From positions 124,001 to 188,000 of the forward strand of contig DAMBYU010000006.1 of NCBI GenBank assembly GCA_032051265.1: a DNA stretch of 64,000 nt. Direction: 5' to 3'. Positions 37,501-46,193 of this stretch are shown here, one piece after another; position 1 is the stretch's first letter, and the number at the start of each line of letters is the position of its first letter. The notes below the pieces were generated by a model. That model did no database searches. It was not told the DNA's origin and worked only from the letters and a program-made list of their open reading frames with translations. The stretch is from Dryocola sp032051265. GTDB taxonomy: Bacteria > Pseudomonadota > Gammaproteobacteria > Enterobacterales > Enterobacteriaceae. Both the position numbers and the translations under genes were made by a program.

Positions 37501-38430
37501 GCATACGCCGAACGGCAGAACGTTCAGCACCGGGCCGGTCGCGCACAGCGAGCTTGAGCCAATGCGGCGCATAAAGATGAAGCCCGCGGAATAGTCGGCT
37601 CGTCCGCTCAACCGGCCAAGCCACAGGGCGACCAGGCCGAGCGCCATATCTGCGGCGGTCAAACCGCTGCTGGCCACAAGCTTGCGAAAATCCCCGCTGT
37701 CAAAACTCAGCGTCTGGCGGATAAGCTGCGTGGTGGAGCCCTGCCCGGCAAGGGGCTGTGCGGAAAGCGTGGCAGGCAACGGCAGTTGCCGAGCTTTATC
37801 TGCCCAGAAAGCCGCGTCGCGTTGCCAGGCATCGCTTTCACGGTAACGTTCGTATTCCGCGACAACTTCGCTAAACGGCGTGAACGGCGAGGGTTCCGGC
37901 TGTTCATCACGACAATAAGCCGTGTAAATATTCGCGATCCTGCGGGTGATAGCGGTGAAGCTGAAGCCATCAACAACCAGATGATGAAAACGCTGATACC
38001 AGAACCAGCGCGTGTCGCTCAGGCGCAGCAGTTCGTGGTGATAAAGCGGCTTTTGGCTTGCGAGGCGCAAATCCTGGCTAAGATCGTCACGCATAATCGC
38101 AAGCGCAGCGGCAAGGGGATCGGCCTCATGGCGCAGATCGCGACATGTCGGCGCCGTGAAAACGGCAGCAGGATCGATCCACTGCCGGGCAACGCCGTCC
38201 ACTTCGCCAAAACGCATGCGTAAGGTATCGGCTTCCGTCATCCCGGCAATAATCGCCCTGCACAACAGCGACTCATCAATATCCCCGTTTAACTCTACAT
38301 AGTGCGCCACGCTCCATGCGTTGGGCTGCGGCGAAAGCTGGTCCGCCATCCAGATACCGGGTTGTGCAGCCACCAGCGGCAGCATCTCATTTTGTTGCAC
38401 TACAGGTGTTGTCATCAGCGCTTCACTCAC
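34501..38430 (-). CDS. entF: EntF, enterobactin synthase NRPS
   Basis: The 1309-residue four-domain synthetase: condensation (HHLVVDG at about 149-155), serine adenylation (YVIFTSGSTGRPKGVM; YRTGDVARW), peptidyl carrier (FFALGGHSLLAMRL) and C-terminal thioesterase (MGYSLGGTLAQG). It joins DHB from EntB with serine and cyclotrimerises the product into enterobactin. The start is a GTG at 38430 overlapping the ybdZ TGA; an in-frame ATG at 38415 is the alternative. It is about 16 residues longer than E. coli EntF, mostly at the N-terminus. Confidence 0.96.
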   Translation of the reverse strand: MSEALMTTPVVQQNEMLPLVAAQPGIWMADQLSPQPNAWSVAHYVELNGDIDESLLCRAIIAGMTEADTLRMRFGEVDGVARQWIDPAAVFTAPTCRDLRHEADPLAAALAIMRDDLSQDLRLASQKPLYHHELLRLSDTRWFWYQRFHHLVVDGFSFTAITRRIANIYTAYCRDEQPEPSPFTPFSEVVAEYERYRESDAWQRDAAFWADKARQLPLPATLSAQPLAGQGSTTQLIRQTLSFDSGDFRKLVASSGLTAADMALGLVALWLGRLSGRADYSAGFIFMRRIGSSSLCATGPVLNVLPFGVCIQPNATLAELARDLAKELKGMRRYQRYDAEQIQRDLGQISSGEPLFGPVLNLKMFDYRLDFAGVEGVTHQLASGPVRDLEIALYISEQGDFSLELLANEARYEAQTLQQHLARLPLLLRQFAASPALRCVDAELLHDAETALLESVNATQTPLPAATLSNLIAEQARRTPNAPALADEYHQFTYREMRQQVLALANELIARGTKPGDVVAVALPRSVFLSLALQAIVEAGAAWLPLDTGYPDERLQMMLEDAAPRLLITSAEQLSRFSAIQGLKTFCYERELVAADLPEQLNLSHPDHTAYVIFTSGSTGRPKGVMVGQQAIVNRLLWMQNQYPMTGEDVVLQKTPCSFDVSVWEFFWPYIVGAQLVMAPPEAHRDPEALQQLFTYYRVTTTHFVPSMLAAFVTALTSDEAIASCATLRRVFCSGEALPAELCRQWEQLTHVPLHNLYGPTEAAVDVSWYPASGESLARVTGSSVPIGWPIWNTGLRILDAAMHPVPVGIAGDLYLTGIQLAQGYLARPDLTASRFIADPFAAGERMYRTGDVARWLENGAVEYLGRSDDQLKIRGQRIELGDIDRAMQALDDVAQAVTHACILNQGAAVSGGDARQLVGYLVSTSGDSLPVESLREQLAGMLPAHMVPVALVQLEDFPLSANGKLDRKALPLPEMAQRGAGRAPESEIEKTIAEAFASLLGCEVRSVNDDFFALGGHSLLAMRLAASLRRELEIPVTVGQIMIASTVGQLAEMLAEECSEDEANRAGFEAVLPLRKSTGPTLYCFHPASGFAWQFSVLQRYLDPRWSITGIQSPRPTGPMQQAENLAQVCEAHLATLRNLQPHGPYYLMGYSLGGTLAQGIAARLEAAGEEVAFLGLLDTWPPETQNWAEKGANELDPAVLAEIDREREAFVAAQQGQASDALFQAIEGNYGDAVRLLTTAQSVPFAGKATLFVAERTLPEGMDPQKTWAPWIAELDIHRLDCAHVDIISPDAFVEIGPVLQRVLACG

Positions 38431-38645
38431 TTCGCCTCTCCTTCACCAGCAAAAGAGAGAGGTTGTAAATTTGTCCAGTTAGCTTTAAGCCAGCTATTGC
38501 ATAGCTCCGGCAACGCGGGCTCGCATACCACCTGCCAGCCTGCGGGCAGCACACAGTTTTCCGGCCATAAGCTGAACTGCCCGGCCGCATTTTCGAGGAT
38601 GAAAAAACGACCCTGCGGGGCGTCGAAAGGATTACTGTATTCCAT
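38427..38645 (-). CDS. ybdZ: YbdZ, MbtH-like protein
   Basis: The 72-residue product starts MEYSNPFDAPQGRFFILENAAGQFSLWP and has the conserved Trp residues of MbtH-like proteins (SLWPEN, PAGWQVV, NWTNLQP). These bind NRPS adenylation domains and raise their solubility and activity, here EntF. It sits 3 bp after fes and overlaps entF by 4 bp. Confidence 0.95.
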   Translation of the reverse strand: MEYSNPFDAPQGRFFILENAAGQFSLWPENCVLPAGWQVVCEPALPELCNSWLKANWTNLQPLSFAGEGEAK

Positions 38646-38648
38646 GCC

Positions 38649-39878
38649 TTACTCCTGTCTGATTGGGGCTTGCCAGAGCCAGGCCAGCCCGTCAGGCAGG
38701 CCGCCACGCCAGCAAAGCGCATCGTGTCCACCGTTAACCTCGCGGTAGAAAACAGCTTGCTGTGTTTGCTGTAGTAAGGGATACAGGTTTTGGTTTACCT
38801 GATGAATAAGCGGCTCGCGAATGCCCGCTTCAAGATAAATGCGCAGCGGTTTGGGCTTGATTTGCCCCTCTTTTAGCTGCCTGATGAGCAGCCCATCCTG
38901 CCCCTGCGGATCGCGCTTCGGCCACCAGTAAGAACCGGACTGGCTGAGCACGCAGCCGAACGTTTCAGGCCAGTGCAGCCCGGCGTACAGCGATGACAAT
39001 CCGCCAAAGCTTTGTCCGGCCACGACCGTGGTCTGTGGATTGTTATTCCAGGCCGCATACTCTTCTATCTGCGGGAGAAGCTCTTCCTGCACCGCCAGCC
39101 AGAAATCCGCATTACAGGGAAGTTCCCGGCTACGGCGCGCGTTATCAATGGCATCGATCAGCACATAGACGGCTTCCGGCAGCGCTCCGGCATTGGTCTG
39201 TGCCTGAAGGGCTGGCCACGCGGGCATCTCTTCTGCCCAAAACTGTCCGTCGAGCAAAATAGCCAGCGGGCGCCGGGCCGGGGCGCTATCTCCGGTTGCG
39301 AAGATCCACACGCGACGCCGGTTCCTCAGCCGCTTGCTCTGCCAGGTGATGCACTGCGCAGGTTTCCAGCAGGATGCAGGATTATCCCATCCCGGCTGCA
39401 GCGGCGCGTCAGGCAGATGAAGCGCAGAGACAGGATGCCCGCGCCCGCCCCGCCAGCTGTCCGGGTTAAACGGATCGGCAACCGCATGCGGCAGCATTTT
39501 GCGCCAGCCTTCGCGCAGGGCGATGCGGTCTGGCGCTTCTTCGGAAAAAGCCGCTGCAGGAAAATCGTCTTCACTGGATGAGGGGATCAGGCAGTAATTG
39601 CCGCGCCATGACGAGGTAAGCTCTGTTTGCCATTGCCAGACATCGGTGCCCGCCACGCGTGTCAGCGTTTGCGGGCGGGAACGCTGGTGATGATCGGTCA
39701 CGCCGGTGATATAGATCCACACGCGCTTAATGTCTGATGTGCGCTCGTCTCCAGCCGGATCTCGCCACCAGAAAGTCACGGTGCAATTACCGTCCGTTCC
39801 ACAGATAACAGAAGGTCCACGCTGCGCCGCGATCGCCTGCCACCAATCGTCACTTCCCACCTGCAATTTAGCCGCCAA
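38649..39878 (-). CDS. fes: Fes, enterobactin esterase
   Basis: The 409-residue cytoplasmic serine hydrolase cleaves ferric enterobactin to release iron. It has an N-terminal substrate domain (TFWWRDPAGDE; WQWQTELTSSWRGNYC) and an alpha/beta hydrolase domain with nucleophile Ser in VAGQSFGGLSSLYAG and a final GGHDALCWRGGL. First gene of fes-ybdZ-entF, divergent from fepA. Confidence 0.95.
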   Translation of the reverse strand: MAAKLQVGSDDWWQAIAAQRGPSVICGTDGNCTVTFWWRDPAGDERTSDIKRVWIYITGVTDHHQRSRPQTLTRVAGTDVWQWQTELTSSWRGNYCLIPSSSEDDFPAAAFSEEAPDRIALREGWRKMLPHAVADPFNPDSWRGGRGHPVSALHLPDAPLQPGWDNPASCWKPAQCITWQSKRLRNRRRVWIFATGDSAPARRPLAILLDGQFWAEEMPAWPALQAQTNAGALPEAVYVLIDAIDNARRSRELPCNADFWLAVQEELLPQIEEYAAWNNNPQTTVVAGQSFGGLSSLYAGLHWPETFGCVLSQSGSYWWPKRDPQGQDGLLIRQLKEGQIKPKPLRIYLEAGIREPLIHQVNQNLYPLLQQTQQAVFYREVNGGHDALCWRGGLPDGLAWLWQAPIRQE

Positions 39879-39930
39879 AGCATAACCCTATGTTATTAAT
39901 GGAATAAATTTCACCACCCAGAAATATATT

Positions 39931-39960
39931 GATAATACTATTGATAATTATTTGCATTTG
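39931..39960. promoter_or_regulatory. Fur box cluster in the fes-fepA divergent region
   Basis: GATAATACTATTGATAATTA contains two GATAAT hexamers and further AT-rich half-sites. Two overlapping 19-bp windows (39931-39949 and 39937-39955) each match the Fur consensus at 13 positions, weaker singly than the other two boxes but in the expected place for this Fur-regulated divergent promoter. Confidence 0.7.
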
Positions 39961-40151
39961 CAATAGCGTATTTGCGCTCGTTGAGCTACGGCTCCTGAGC
40001 TAAAACAACAAGTTGCCGGATTCCAGGGAAAATGCTGCTCTTTAATTCAGCATTGTCGCGCGGTTTCGGTATGACTCATGGACATCCATGCTGCACTCCA
40101 GCCCTCTGGGCAAGGAAGATACGGAGGACAGCGTTCAAGCAGGCCGTCATA

Positions 40152-42410
40152 ATGAATAAGAAGATCCAGTACTCCCTCCTGATGCTTATCAATATGGGAA
40201 TTTACAGCGTTGCGCCTCCGGCATTTGCGCAAGAGAACGCGGCTGACAGCAAAGAAACCACGCAGAATCCCACAGCCGAAGACACCATTGTAGTAACGGC
40301 CGCCGAGCAGAACCTGCAGGCTCCGGGTGTTTCCACTATCACCGCCGAAGAGATTAAAAAGCGTCCTCCCGCGCGCGATGTCTCTGAAATCGTCCGTACC
40401 ATGCCGGGCGTAAATCTGACCGGCAACTCCAACAGCGGCCAGCGCGGCAACGGTCGCCAGATCGATATTCGCGGCATGGGGCCGGAAAACACCCTGATTC
40501 TGATTGATGGTAAACCGGTGACCAGCCGTAACTCCGTGCGCCTTGGCTGGCGCGGCGAGCGCGATACCCGCGGTGATGCAAGCTGGGTGCCGCCGGAGAT
40601 GGTCGAACGCATTGAAGTTATCCGTGGCCCGGCTGCGGCCCGCTACGGTAACGGTGCGGCAGGCGGCGTGGTGAACATCATCACTAAGAAAGGCAGCGGC
40701 GAATGGCACGGCTCCTGGAACACCTATCTGAACGCCCCTGAGCATAAAGATGAAGGGTCGACCAAACGCACCAACTTTAGCCTGAACGGCCCGCTGGGCG
40801 GAGATTTCAGCTTCCGTCTGTACGGTAACCTGGATAAAACCCAGGCCGACGCCTGGGATATCAACCAGGGCCATCAGTCTGAACGTACCGGTATTTATGC
40901 CGATACCCTGCCGGCCGGTCGCGAAGGGGTAATTAACAAAGATATTAATGGCGTTGTGCGCTGGGACTTCGCGCCAATGCAGTCGCTGGAGTTCGAAGCG
41001 GGCTACAGTCGCCAGGGCAACCTCTATGCTGGCGATACCCAGAACACCAATACCAACCAGATTGTGAAAGAAAACTACGGCAAAGAGACTAACCGTCTTT
41101 ATCGCCAGTCTTATGCCCTGACCTGGAACGGCGGCTGGGACAACGGGCTTACCACCAGCAACTGGGTGCAGTACGAGCACACCCGCAACTCGCGTAAGCA
41201 GGAAGGTCTGGCCGGTGGTACCGAAGGTATCTTCGCCAGCAACAAATTCAAGGATATCGACCTGAACGACGTGCTGCTGCACAGCGAAGTGAATATCCCG
41301 ATTGATTTTGTGGTGAACCAGAACCTGACGCTTGGGAGCGAATGGAACCAGCAGCGCATGAAAGATATGGCCTCGAATGGGCAGACCTTTATGGGCGGCG
41401 ACATTCCGGGACAAAACAGCAGCGATCGCAGTCCGTATTCCAAAGCAGAAATATTCTCTCTGTTTACGGAAGACAATATGGAGCTGACTGACAGCACCAT
41501 GTTAACGCCGGGGCTGCGTTTCGATCATCACAGCATTGTGGGCAACAACTGGAGCCCTTCCCTGAACCTCTCTCAGGGCCTGGGCGATGACTTTACGCTG
41601 AAAATGGGCATCGCCCGTGCTTATAAAGCGCCAAGCCTGTACCAGACCAACCCGAACTACATTCTGTACAGTAAAGGCCAGGGCTGCTATGCCAGCGGCA
41701 CCGGCGTGGGCTGCTACATGATGGGTAATGACGATCTTAAAGCCGAAACCAGCATCAACAAAGAGATCGGCCTTGAGTTCAAACGCGACGGCTGGCTGGC
41801 CGGTGTGACCTGGTTCCGTAACGATTACCGCGACAAAATTGAAGCGGGCTATGCGCCAGTCGGGCAGACATCTAAAAGCGCCACCAGAACCGATATCTAC
41901 CAGTGGGAAAACATTCCAAAAGCGGTGGTTGAAGGTCTGGAAGGCACGCTGAACGTACCGGTTAGCGATAGCGTAAACTGGACGAACAACCTGACCTACA
42001 TGCTGCAAAGTAAGAACAAAGAAACCGGTGAACGTCTCTCTGTGATCCCGGAATACACGCTGAACTCCACGCTGAGCTGGCAGGTTGTGCAGGATATCTC
42101 CGTGCAGTCGACCTTCACCTGGTACGGCAAGCAGCAGCCGAAGAAGTACAACTACAAAGGCCAGGCGGCGACCGGGCCTGAAACCACCGAAGTCAGCCCT
42201 TACAGCATCGTTGGCTTAAGCGGTACCTGGGATGCGACCAAAAACGTGAGCCTGACCGCAGGTATCGATAACCTGTTCGATAAACGCCACTGGCGCGCGG
42301 GCAATGCCCAGACTACCGGCGGTACTACGGGTTATATGTATGGCGCAGGTGCAGAAACGTACAACGAATCCGGTCGTACTTACTACATGAGCCTGAATAC
42401 GCACTTCTAA
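40152..42410 (+). CDS. fepA: FepA, TonB-dependent ferric-enterobactin receptor
   Basis: The 752-residue outer-membrane receptor has a signal peptide, a TonB box (DTIVVTAAEQ), plug domain (VSEIVRTMPGVNLTGNSNSGQRGN; VIRGPAAARYGNGAAGGVVNIITKK) and a 22-strand barrel ending in a terminal Phe (NTHF). The start at 40152 (MNKKIQYS) matches E. coli FepA; the frame to 40032 adds 40 unconserved residues. Confidence 0.96.
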   Translation: MNKKIQYSLLMLINMGIYSVAPPAFAQENAADSKETTQNPTAEDTIVVTAAEQNLQAPGVSTITAEEIKKRPPARDVSEIVRTMPGVNLTGNSNSGQRGNGRQIDIRGMGPENTLILIDGKPVTSRNSVRLGWRGERDTRGDASWVPPEMVERIEVIRGPAAARYGNGAAGGVVNIITKKGSGEWHGSWNTYLNAPEHKDEGSTKRTNFSLNGPLGGDFSFRLYGNLDKTQADAWDINQGHQSERTGIYADTLPAGREGVINKDINGVVRWDFAPMQSLEFEAGYSRQGNLYAGDTQNTNTNQIVKENYGKETNRLYRQSYALTWNGGWDNGLTTSNWVQYEHTRNSRKQEGLAGGTEGIFASNKFKDIDLNDVLLHSEVNIPIDFVVNQNLTLGSEWNQQRMKDMASNGQTFMGGDIPGQNSSDRSPYSKAEIFSLFTEDNMELTDSTMLTPGLRFDHHSIVGNNWSPSLNLSQGLGDDFTLKMGIARAYKAPSLYQTNPNYILYSKGQGCYASGTGVGCYMMGNDDLKAETSINKEIGLEFKRDGWLAGVTWFRNDYRDKIEAGYAPVGQTSKSATRTDIYQWENIPKAVVEGLEGTLNVPVSDSVNWTNNLTYMLQSKNKETGERLSVIPEYTLNSTLSWQVVQDISVQSTFTWYGKQQPKKYNYKGQAATGPETTEVSPYSIVGLSGTWDATKNVSLTAGIDNLFDKRHWRAGNAQTTGGTTGYMYGAGAETYNESGRTYYMSLNTHF

Positions 42411-42449
42411 ACGTGAGCGGGAGGAGGTTGACCTCCTCCCTTAAAACTT

Positions 42450-43121
42450 ATGCATTATCAGCTTTCTCACTTCGACATTCTTCCTTATCTGCGCGTTATA
42501 CGCGTGGATTTCGACGCTTCTACTTTCGAACCCGGCGATCTGCTGTGGCTGCCCCATCACGACAGGCTTTCGAACGCCGTCGTCACGCGCAAAGCCGAAC
42601 ATCTGGCCGGGCGCATTGCCGCGCACGAGGCGCTGCGTTTTCACGGCGTGAACGATTATATTCCCGGCATTGACTTGCACCGTGCGCCTTGCTGGCCGCC
42701 GGGGTTTACCGGCAGCATTACCCATACCGGCAAAATAGCGCTGGCGACGGTTATTGCCGATAGCCCGGACAGGCGCTGTGGAATTGGCATCGATACTGAA
42801 ATCATAATGAACGCTTATGATGCACAGGATATTGCCGATGGCATCGTCAACGCAGCCGAGCGCGAGCTGCTGCATACCTGCGGCCTTCCCTTCTTCCTTG
42901 CGTTAACGTTAGCTTTCTCCGCCAAAGAGAGTTTATTCAAAGCCTTATACCGACACGTCGGGCAATATTTCGATTTTTCCGCAGCTGAAATTACGGCGAT
43001 TAACGCGCATACCCTCGATCTGCAACTCATTGCCCGCCTCGGCCCTTTTGAAGCGCAACAAAGCTTTTCCGCGCGCTGGAATAGTGAAGGAGTGCAATTA
43101 ACAACGCTAATCCAGCTCTGA
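42450..43121 (+). CDS. entD: EntD, phosphopantetheinyl transferase
   Basis: The 223-residue Sfp/EntD-type transferase attaches 4'-phosphopantetheine from CoA to the carrier domains of EntB and EntF. Motifs: GSITHTGKIALATV, GIGIDTEI and FSAKESLFKAL. It follows fepA by 39 bp, as in E. coli, and is probably co-transcribed. Confidence 0.94.
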   Translation: MHYQLSHFDILPYLRVIRVDFDASTFEPGDLLWLPHHDRLSNAVVTRKAEHLAGRIAAHEALRFHGVNDYIPGIDLHRAPCWPPGFTGSITHTGKIALATVIADSPDRRCGIGIDTEIIMNAYDAQDIADGIVNAAERELLHTCGLPFFLALTLAFSAKESLFKALYRHVGQYFDFSAAEITAINAHTLDLQLIARLGPFEAQQSFSARWNSEGVQLTTLIQL

Positions 43122-43228
43122 GAATAATGAAAAGAAAAGGCTTGCGGCGTCATTATAAGAGAATGTTATAGTCAAAAAATAACCAATACAGACAACAACA
43201 CAACATTGACGACAAGGAGTGATTCTCG

Positions 43229-44572
43229 ATGGAGAGTACCGTTTCCCTGGAACAGTTTTTAACCTCTGTACAGCAGCGTGACCCGCACCAGACCGAGTTT
43301 TCCCAGGCGGTGCGCGAAGTTATGACTACCCTGTGGCCTTTTCTTGAACAGCATCCGCAGTATCGTCGTTCAGCGTTGCTGGAGCGTCTGGTAGAGCCTG
43401 AGCGCGTGATCCAGTTTCGCGTCGCCTGGGTGGATGACCGCAATCAGGTGCAGGTTAACCGCGCCTGGCGCGTGCAGTTCAGCTCCGCCATCGGGCCTTT
43501 TAAAGGCGGGATGCGTTTTCATCCGTCGGTGAACCTTTCCATCTTGAAATTCCTCGGCTTTGAACAGACGTTCAAAAATGCCCTTACCACTTTGCCAATG
43601 GGCGGCGGCAAAGGCGGCAGCGACTTTAACCCGAAAGGAAAAAGCGAAGGCGAAATCATGCGCTTCTGTCAGGCGCTGATGCTCGAGCTATACCGTCACC
43701 TGGGGCCGGATACCGATGTGCCTGCGGGTGATATCGGCGTGGGCGGCCGTGAGGTCGGCTTTATGGCGGGGATGATGAAAAAGCTCTCCAACAACACTGC
43801 CAGCGTATTTACCGGTAAAGGCCTCTCCTTCGGCGGCAGCCTGATCCGTCCTGAAGCCACCGGTTATGGTCTGATCTACTTCACCGACGCCATGCTGCAA
43901 CGCCACGGGCTGGGCTTTGAAGACATGCGCGTTGCGGTGTCCGGCTCCGGTAACGTCGCACAATATGCCATCGAAAAAGCGATGTCGCTCGGCGCTCGGG
44001 TGGTTACCGCGTCTGATTCAAACGGCACGGTAGTTGATGAAGAAGGCTTCACCGCAGAAAAACTGGCTCGCCTGTGCGAAATCAAAGCCAGCCGCGATGG
44101 CCGTGTAGCGGATTATGCGCAAGAGTTTGGCCTGACGTACCTGGAAGGCCAGCAGCCGTGGAGCGTACCGGTTGATATCGCCCTGCCGTGCGCCACCCAG
44201 AACGAACTGGATGAGCAGGCGGCCCGCACGCTTATCGCCAACGGCGTGAAAGCCGTAGCGGAAGGCGCGAATATGCCAACCACCATTGAAGCTACCGATT
44301 TGTTCCTTGAAGCCGGCGTGCTGTTCGCGCCGGGTAAAGCGGCCAACGCGGGCGGCGTGGCGACATCCGGTCTGGAAATGGCGCAAAACGCCGCACGTCT
44401 GAGCTGGAAAGCCGAGAAGGTAGATATTCGCCTGCACCACATCATGCTGGATATCCACGAAGCCTGTGTAAACTACGGCGGCGAGGGCAAACAAACCCAT
44501 TATGTGCGCGGCGCGAATATTGCAGGCTTTGTGAAAGTAGCCGATGCGATGCTGGGACAAGGCGTACTTTAA
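43229..44572 (+). CDS. gdhA: NADP-specific glutamate dehydrogenase
   Basis: The 447-residue enzyme aminates 2-oxoglutarate to glutamate with NADPH. It has the active-site lysine region LPMGGGKGGSDF, the Rossmann SGSGNVAQYA and a C-terminus GANIAGFVKVADAMLGQG. An AAGGAG site precedes the ATG. In E. coli gdhA is not next to the ent locus, so the position is a rearrangement relative to E. coli. Confidence 0.97.
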   Translation: MESTVSLEQFLTSVQQRDPHQTEFSQAVREVMTTLWPFLEQHPQYRRSALLERLVEPERVIQFRVAWVDDRNQVQVNRAWRVQFSSAIGPFKGGMRFHPSVNLSILKFLGFEQTFKNALTTLPMGGGKGGSDFNPKGKSEGEIMRFCQALMLELYRHLGPDTDVPAGDIGVGGREVGFMAGMMKKLSNNTASVFTGKGLSFGGSLIRPEATGYGLIYFTDAMLQRHGLGFEDMRVAVSGSGNVAQYAIEKAMSLGARVVTASDSNGTVVDEEGFTAEKLARLCEIKASRDGRVADYAQEFGLTYLEGQQPWSVPVDIALPCATQNELDEQAARTLIANGVKAVAEGANMPTTIEATDLFLEAGVLFAPGKAANAGGVATSGLEMAQNAARLSWKAEKVDIRLHHIMLDIHEACVNYGGEGKQTHYVRGANIAGFVKVADAMLGQGVL

Positions 44573-44612
44573 GCTCTTAACGGGTGCTGACAGAAAATCC
44601 ACGCAATCGCAT

Positions 44613-44650
44613 AAAGCCAGTCAGTTAAACAACTGACCGGCTTTTTCTTT
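44613..44650 (+). terminator. gdhA intrinsic terminator
   Basis: AAAGCCAGTCAGTT pairs with AACTGACCGGCTTT, a 14-bp stem with one A-C mismatch, around AAAC; T-rich CTTTTTCTTT follows. Confidence 0.88.
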
Positions 44651-44822
44651 GCCTTTTTGTCTCCCCATGGCCCTCCCTTTTCTGCTCTCAAGAAGAGCAT
44701 CTCTGAGGACATATGGCTTTCCTGAATGAGTAGTATTATCTGAAAATCATAGTGTTAGCATTGCAAGGTTAAAAAACAATCGTTATGTTTTATTTCCCAC
44801 AGGATTAGCAAGGGATAATGAA

Positions 44823-45281
44823 ATGGATACGGTTGAAGAGCTAAATGGGACATATTTCTACGCAGGAAGATCAAACCTTACCACCGGTGAGCTTTTTTTC
44901 ATGATCTGTTGTGAGACAACAGCGGATCATTTTGGAATTGAAGATGTGGCGGCGGTAGCGGCTCTTTACAGCGGCGTGAATAACCAGAAAACCCGAACGA
45001 AGCCGAAAGGGGCGAAAGAAGGTACTTCACGAGTTTCAAAAGTGATGAGGAAATATTTTAAAACAGCCAAATTTCCCTTTGGGAAAAAACTACCAACCTG
45101 GGTTGGTGGTTACACCCCCTGGACTGTAGAGCGACGGATGGTTGCGAAAATAAGTACTTTTGTAGGACGAACGATTCCTCTTGTAGGTGAAGTGATTTTA
45201 CTGGCAGATGTATCGCAAATCACCTACTGCTCGATACGAGACTATAACCGTATAGCGCGAGGAAACGACAAGTTATGGTAG
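44823..45281 (+). CDS. Unassigned protein of an orphan hcp cassette, C-terminal hydrophobic segment (152 aa)
   Basis: No family is recognised with certainty. The N-terminal part (LNGTYFYAGRSNLTTGELFFMICC) is followed by a basic middle (QKTRTKPKGAKEG, RKYFKTAKFPFGKK) and a hydrophobic stretch at about residues 110-135 (FVGRTIPLVGEVILLADVSQI) that could insert in a membrane. It overlaps the DUF1493 gene by 7 bp and is followed by hcp in the same direction. Its DNA is less GC-rich than gdhA. Position first in an hcp cassette makes a secreted, Hcp-carried toxin possible, but no toxin domain is visible. Confidence 0.7.
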   Translation: MDTVEELNGTYFYAGRSNLTTGELFFMICCETTADHFGIEDVAAVAALYSGVNNQKTRTKPKGAKEGTSRVSKVMRKYFKTAKFPFGKKLPTWVGGYTPWTVERRMVAKISTFVGRTIPLVGEVILLADVSQITYCSIRDYNRIARGNDKLW

Positions 45282-45607
45282 ATAACATTGAACAACGCAT
45301 TTTTATGTTGGTGAGGCGCTATAACGGCGTCTATTTATTCAATAACGAAAAGAAGCAAAGGTTATTATCGGCGGATACTGACTTTGATACTGATATGCAG
45401 TTAGACATTGGTGAAGCCGAAGAGTTAATGGATGAGTTTTTCAAAGAATTTCAGGTTGAGAGAGGCAATTTCAAGATAGAAACGTACTACCCGGATGAGC
45501 CTTTCTCCTGGAACCCATTCAAAAAATCCTCACCAATTCCCGTTCCAGATTTCACTATCGGTATGCTGATCGAATCAGCCAAAGCCGGGAAATGGTTATA
45601 CGACTAA
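45275..45607 (+). CDS. DUF1493 family protein (110 aa)
   Basis: An acidic small protein with the DUF1493 pattern: variable N-terminus, LLSADTDFDTDMQLDIGEAEELMDEFFKEFQVE in the middle and VPDFTIGMLIESAKAGKW near the end. The acyl-carrier-like helical layout is a family inference and no function is proven. It overlaps the upstream gene and precedes hcp by 22 bp. An immunity or adaptor role in the cassette is a guess from position. Confidence 0.8.
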   Translation: MVDNIEQRIFMLVRRYNGVYLFNNEKKQRLLSADTDFDTDMQLDIGEAEELMDEFFKEFQVERGNFKIETYYPDEPFSWNPFKKSSPIPVPDFTIGMLIESAKAGKWLYD

Positions 45608-45629
45608 TAACAAGCAAGGAGCTTTAAAT

Positions 45630-46115
45630 ATGGCTGTACCTGTACACTTATTTTTAACCGATGATGGCGGCGCGACGATCCGTGGTTCTTGCGATGTACA
45701 AGACCGTGAAGGGAGTATTGAACTAAGGGGCTTACACCACAGCCTGTCACTTCCCACCGATCCAATGACAGGGAAAGTTACCGGCACTCGTCAGCATTCT
45801 CCTTTCCAGTTCACTAAAGAGCTTGATAGCTCTTCCCCCTATCTTTTCAAAGCCGCTGCCACTGGACAGACGCTCAAATCTGCTGAGTTTCGTTTTTATC
45901 ATATTAACTACGCAGGGCAGGAGGTGGAGTATTACCGGATTTCGCTTGAGAATGTGAAAGTGATTTCTGTCAGCCCTATAATGCACGATACGCGAAACTG
46001 TCCAGGGACGGGACATATGGAAGAAGTTGCCCTGAACTACGATAAAATCACGCATTTGTATAAAGACGGCAATTTATTAGCTCATGACGCCTGGAACGAG
46101 CGCCCCACGGCATAA
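45630..46115 (+). CDS. hcp: Hcp family type VI secretion tube protein
   Basis: The 161-residue Hcp-family protein begins MAVPVHLFLTDDGGATIRGS, with RQHSPFQFTKELDSSSPYLFKAAATGQTLKSAEFRFY and the terminal TGHMEEVALNYDKITHLYKDGN. Hcp hexamers form the T6SS inner tube and carry small effectors. No tss or vgrG gene lies in the window, so this is an orphan copy that would rely on a main T6SS locus elsewhere. An AAGGAG site precedes the start. Confidence 0.93.
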   Translation: MAVPVHLFLTDDGGATIRGSCDVQDREGSIELRGLHHSLSLPTDPMTGKVTGTRQHSPFQFTKELDSSSPYLFKAAATGQTLKSAEFRFYHINYAGQEVEYYRISLENVKVISVSPIMHDTRNCPGTGHMEEVALNYDKITHLYKDGNLLAHDAWNERPTA

Positions 46116-46157
46116 AAAGGAGCGCTTTGCCCTGCTGTTTGTCAGTTAAGCCTTTGC

Positions 46158-46193
46158 AGAGGGCCACAACGGATAACGTTGTGGCTCTTTTTT
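46158..46193 (+). terminator. Terminator of the hcp cassette
   Basis: AGAGGGCCACAACG pairs with CGTTGTGGCTCT (two bulged G) and is followed by a run of eight or more T. It lies 42 bp after hcp and ends at the stop codon of the convergent fusion gene. Confidence 0.88.

Noticed and set aside
40047..41414. 455-codon frame antisense to fepA
   Set aside because: Shadow of the fepA codon usage; no family features, and fepA is secure.
44573..44822. Possible promoter or small gene between gdhA and the hcp cassette
   Set aside because: Apart from the gdhA terminator, I found only AT-rich sequence and no paired -35/-10 or frame convincing enough to list.
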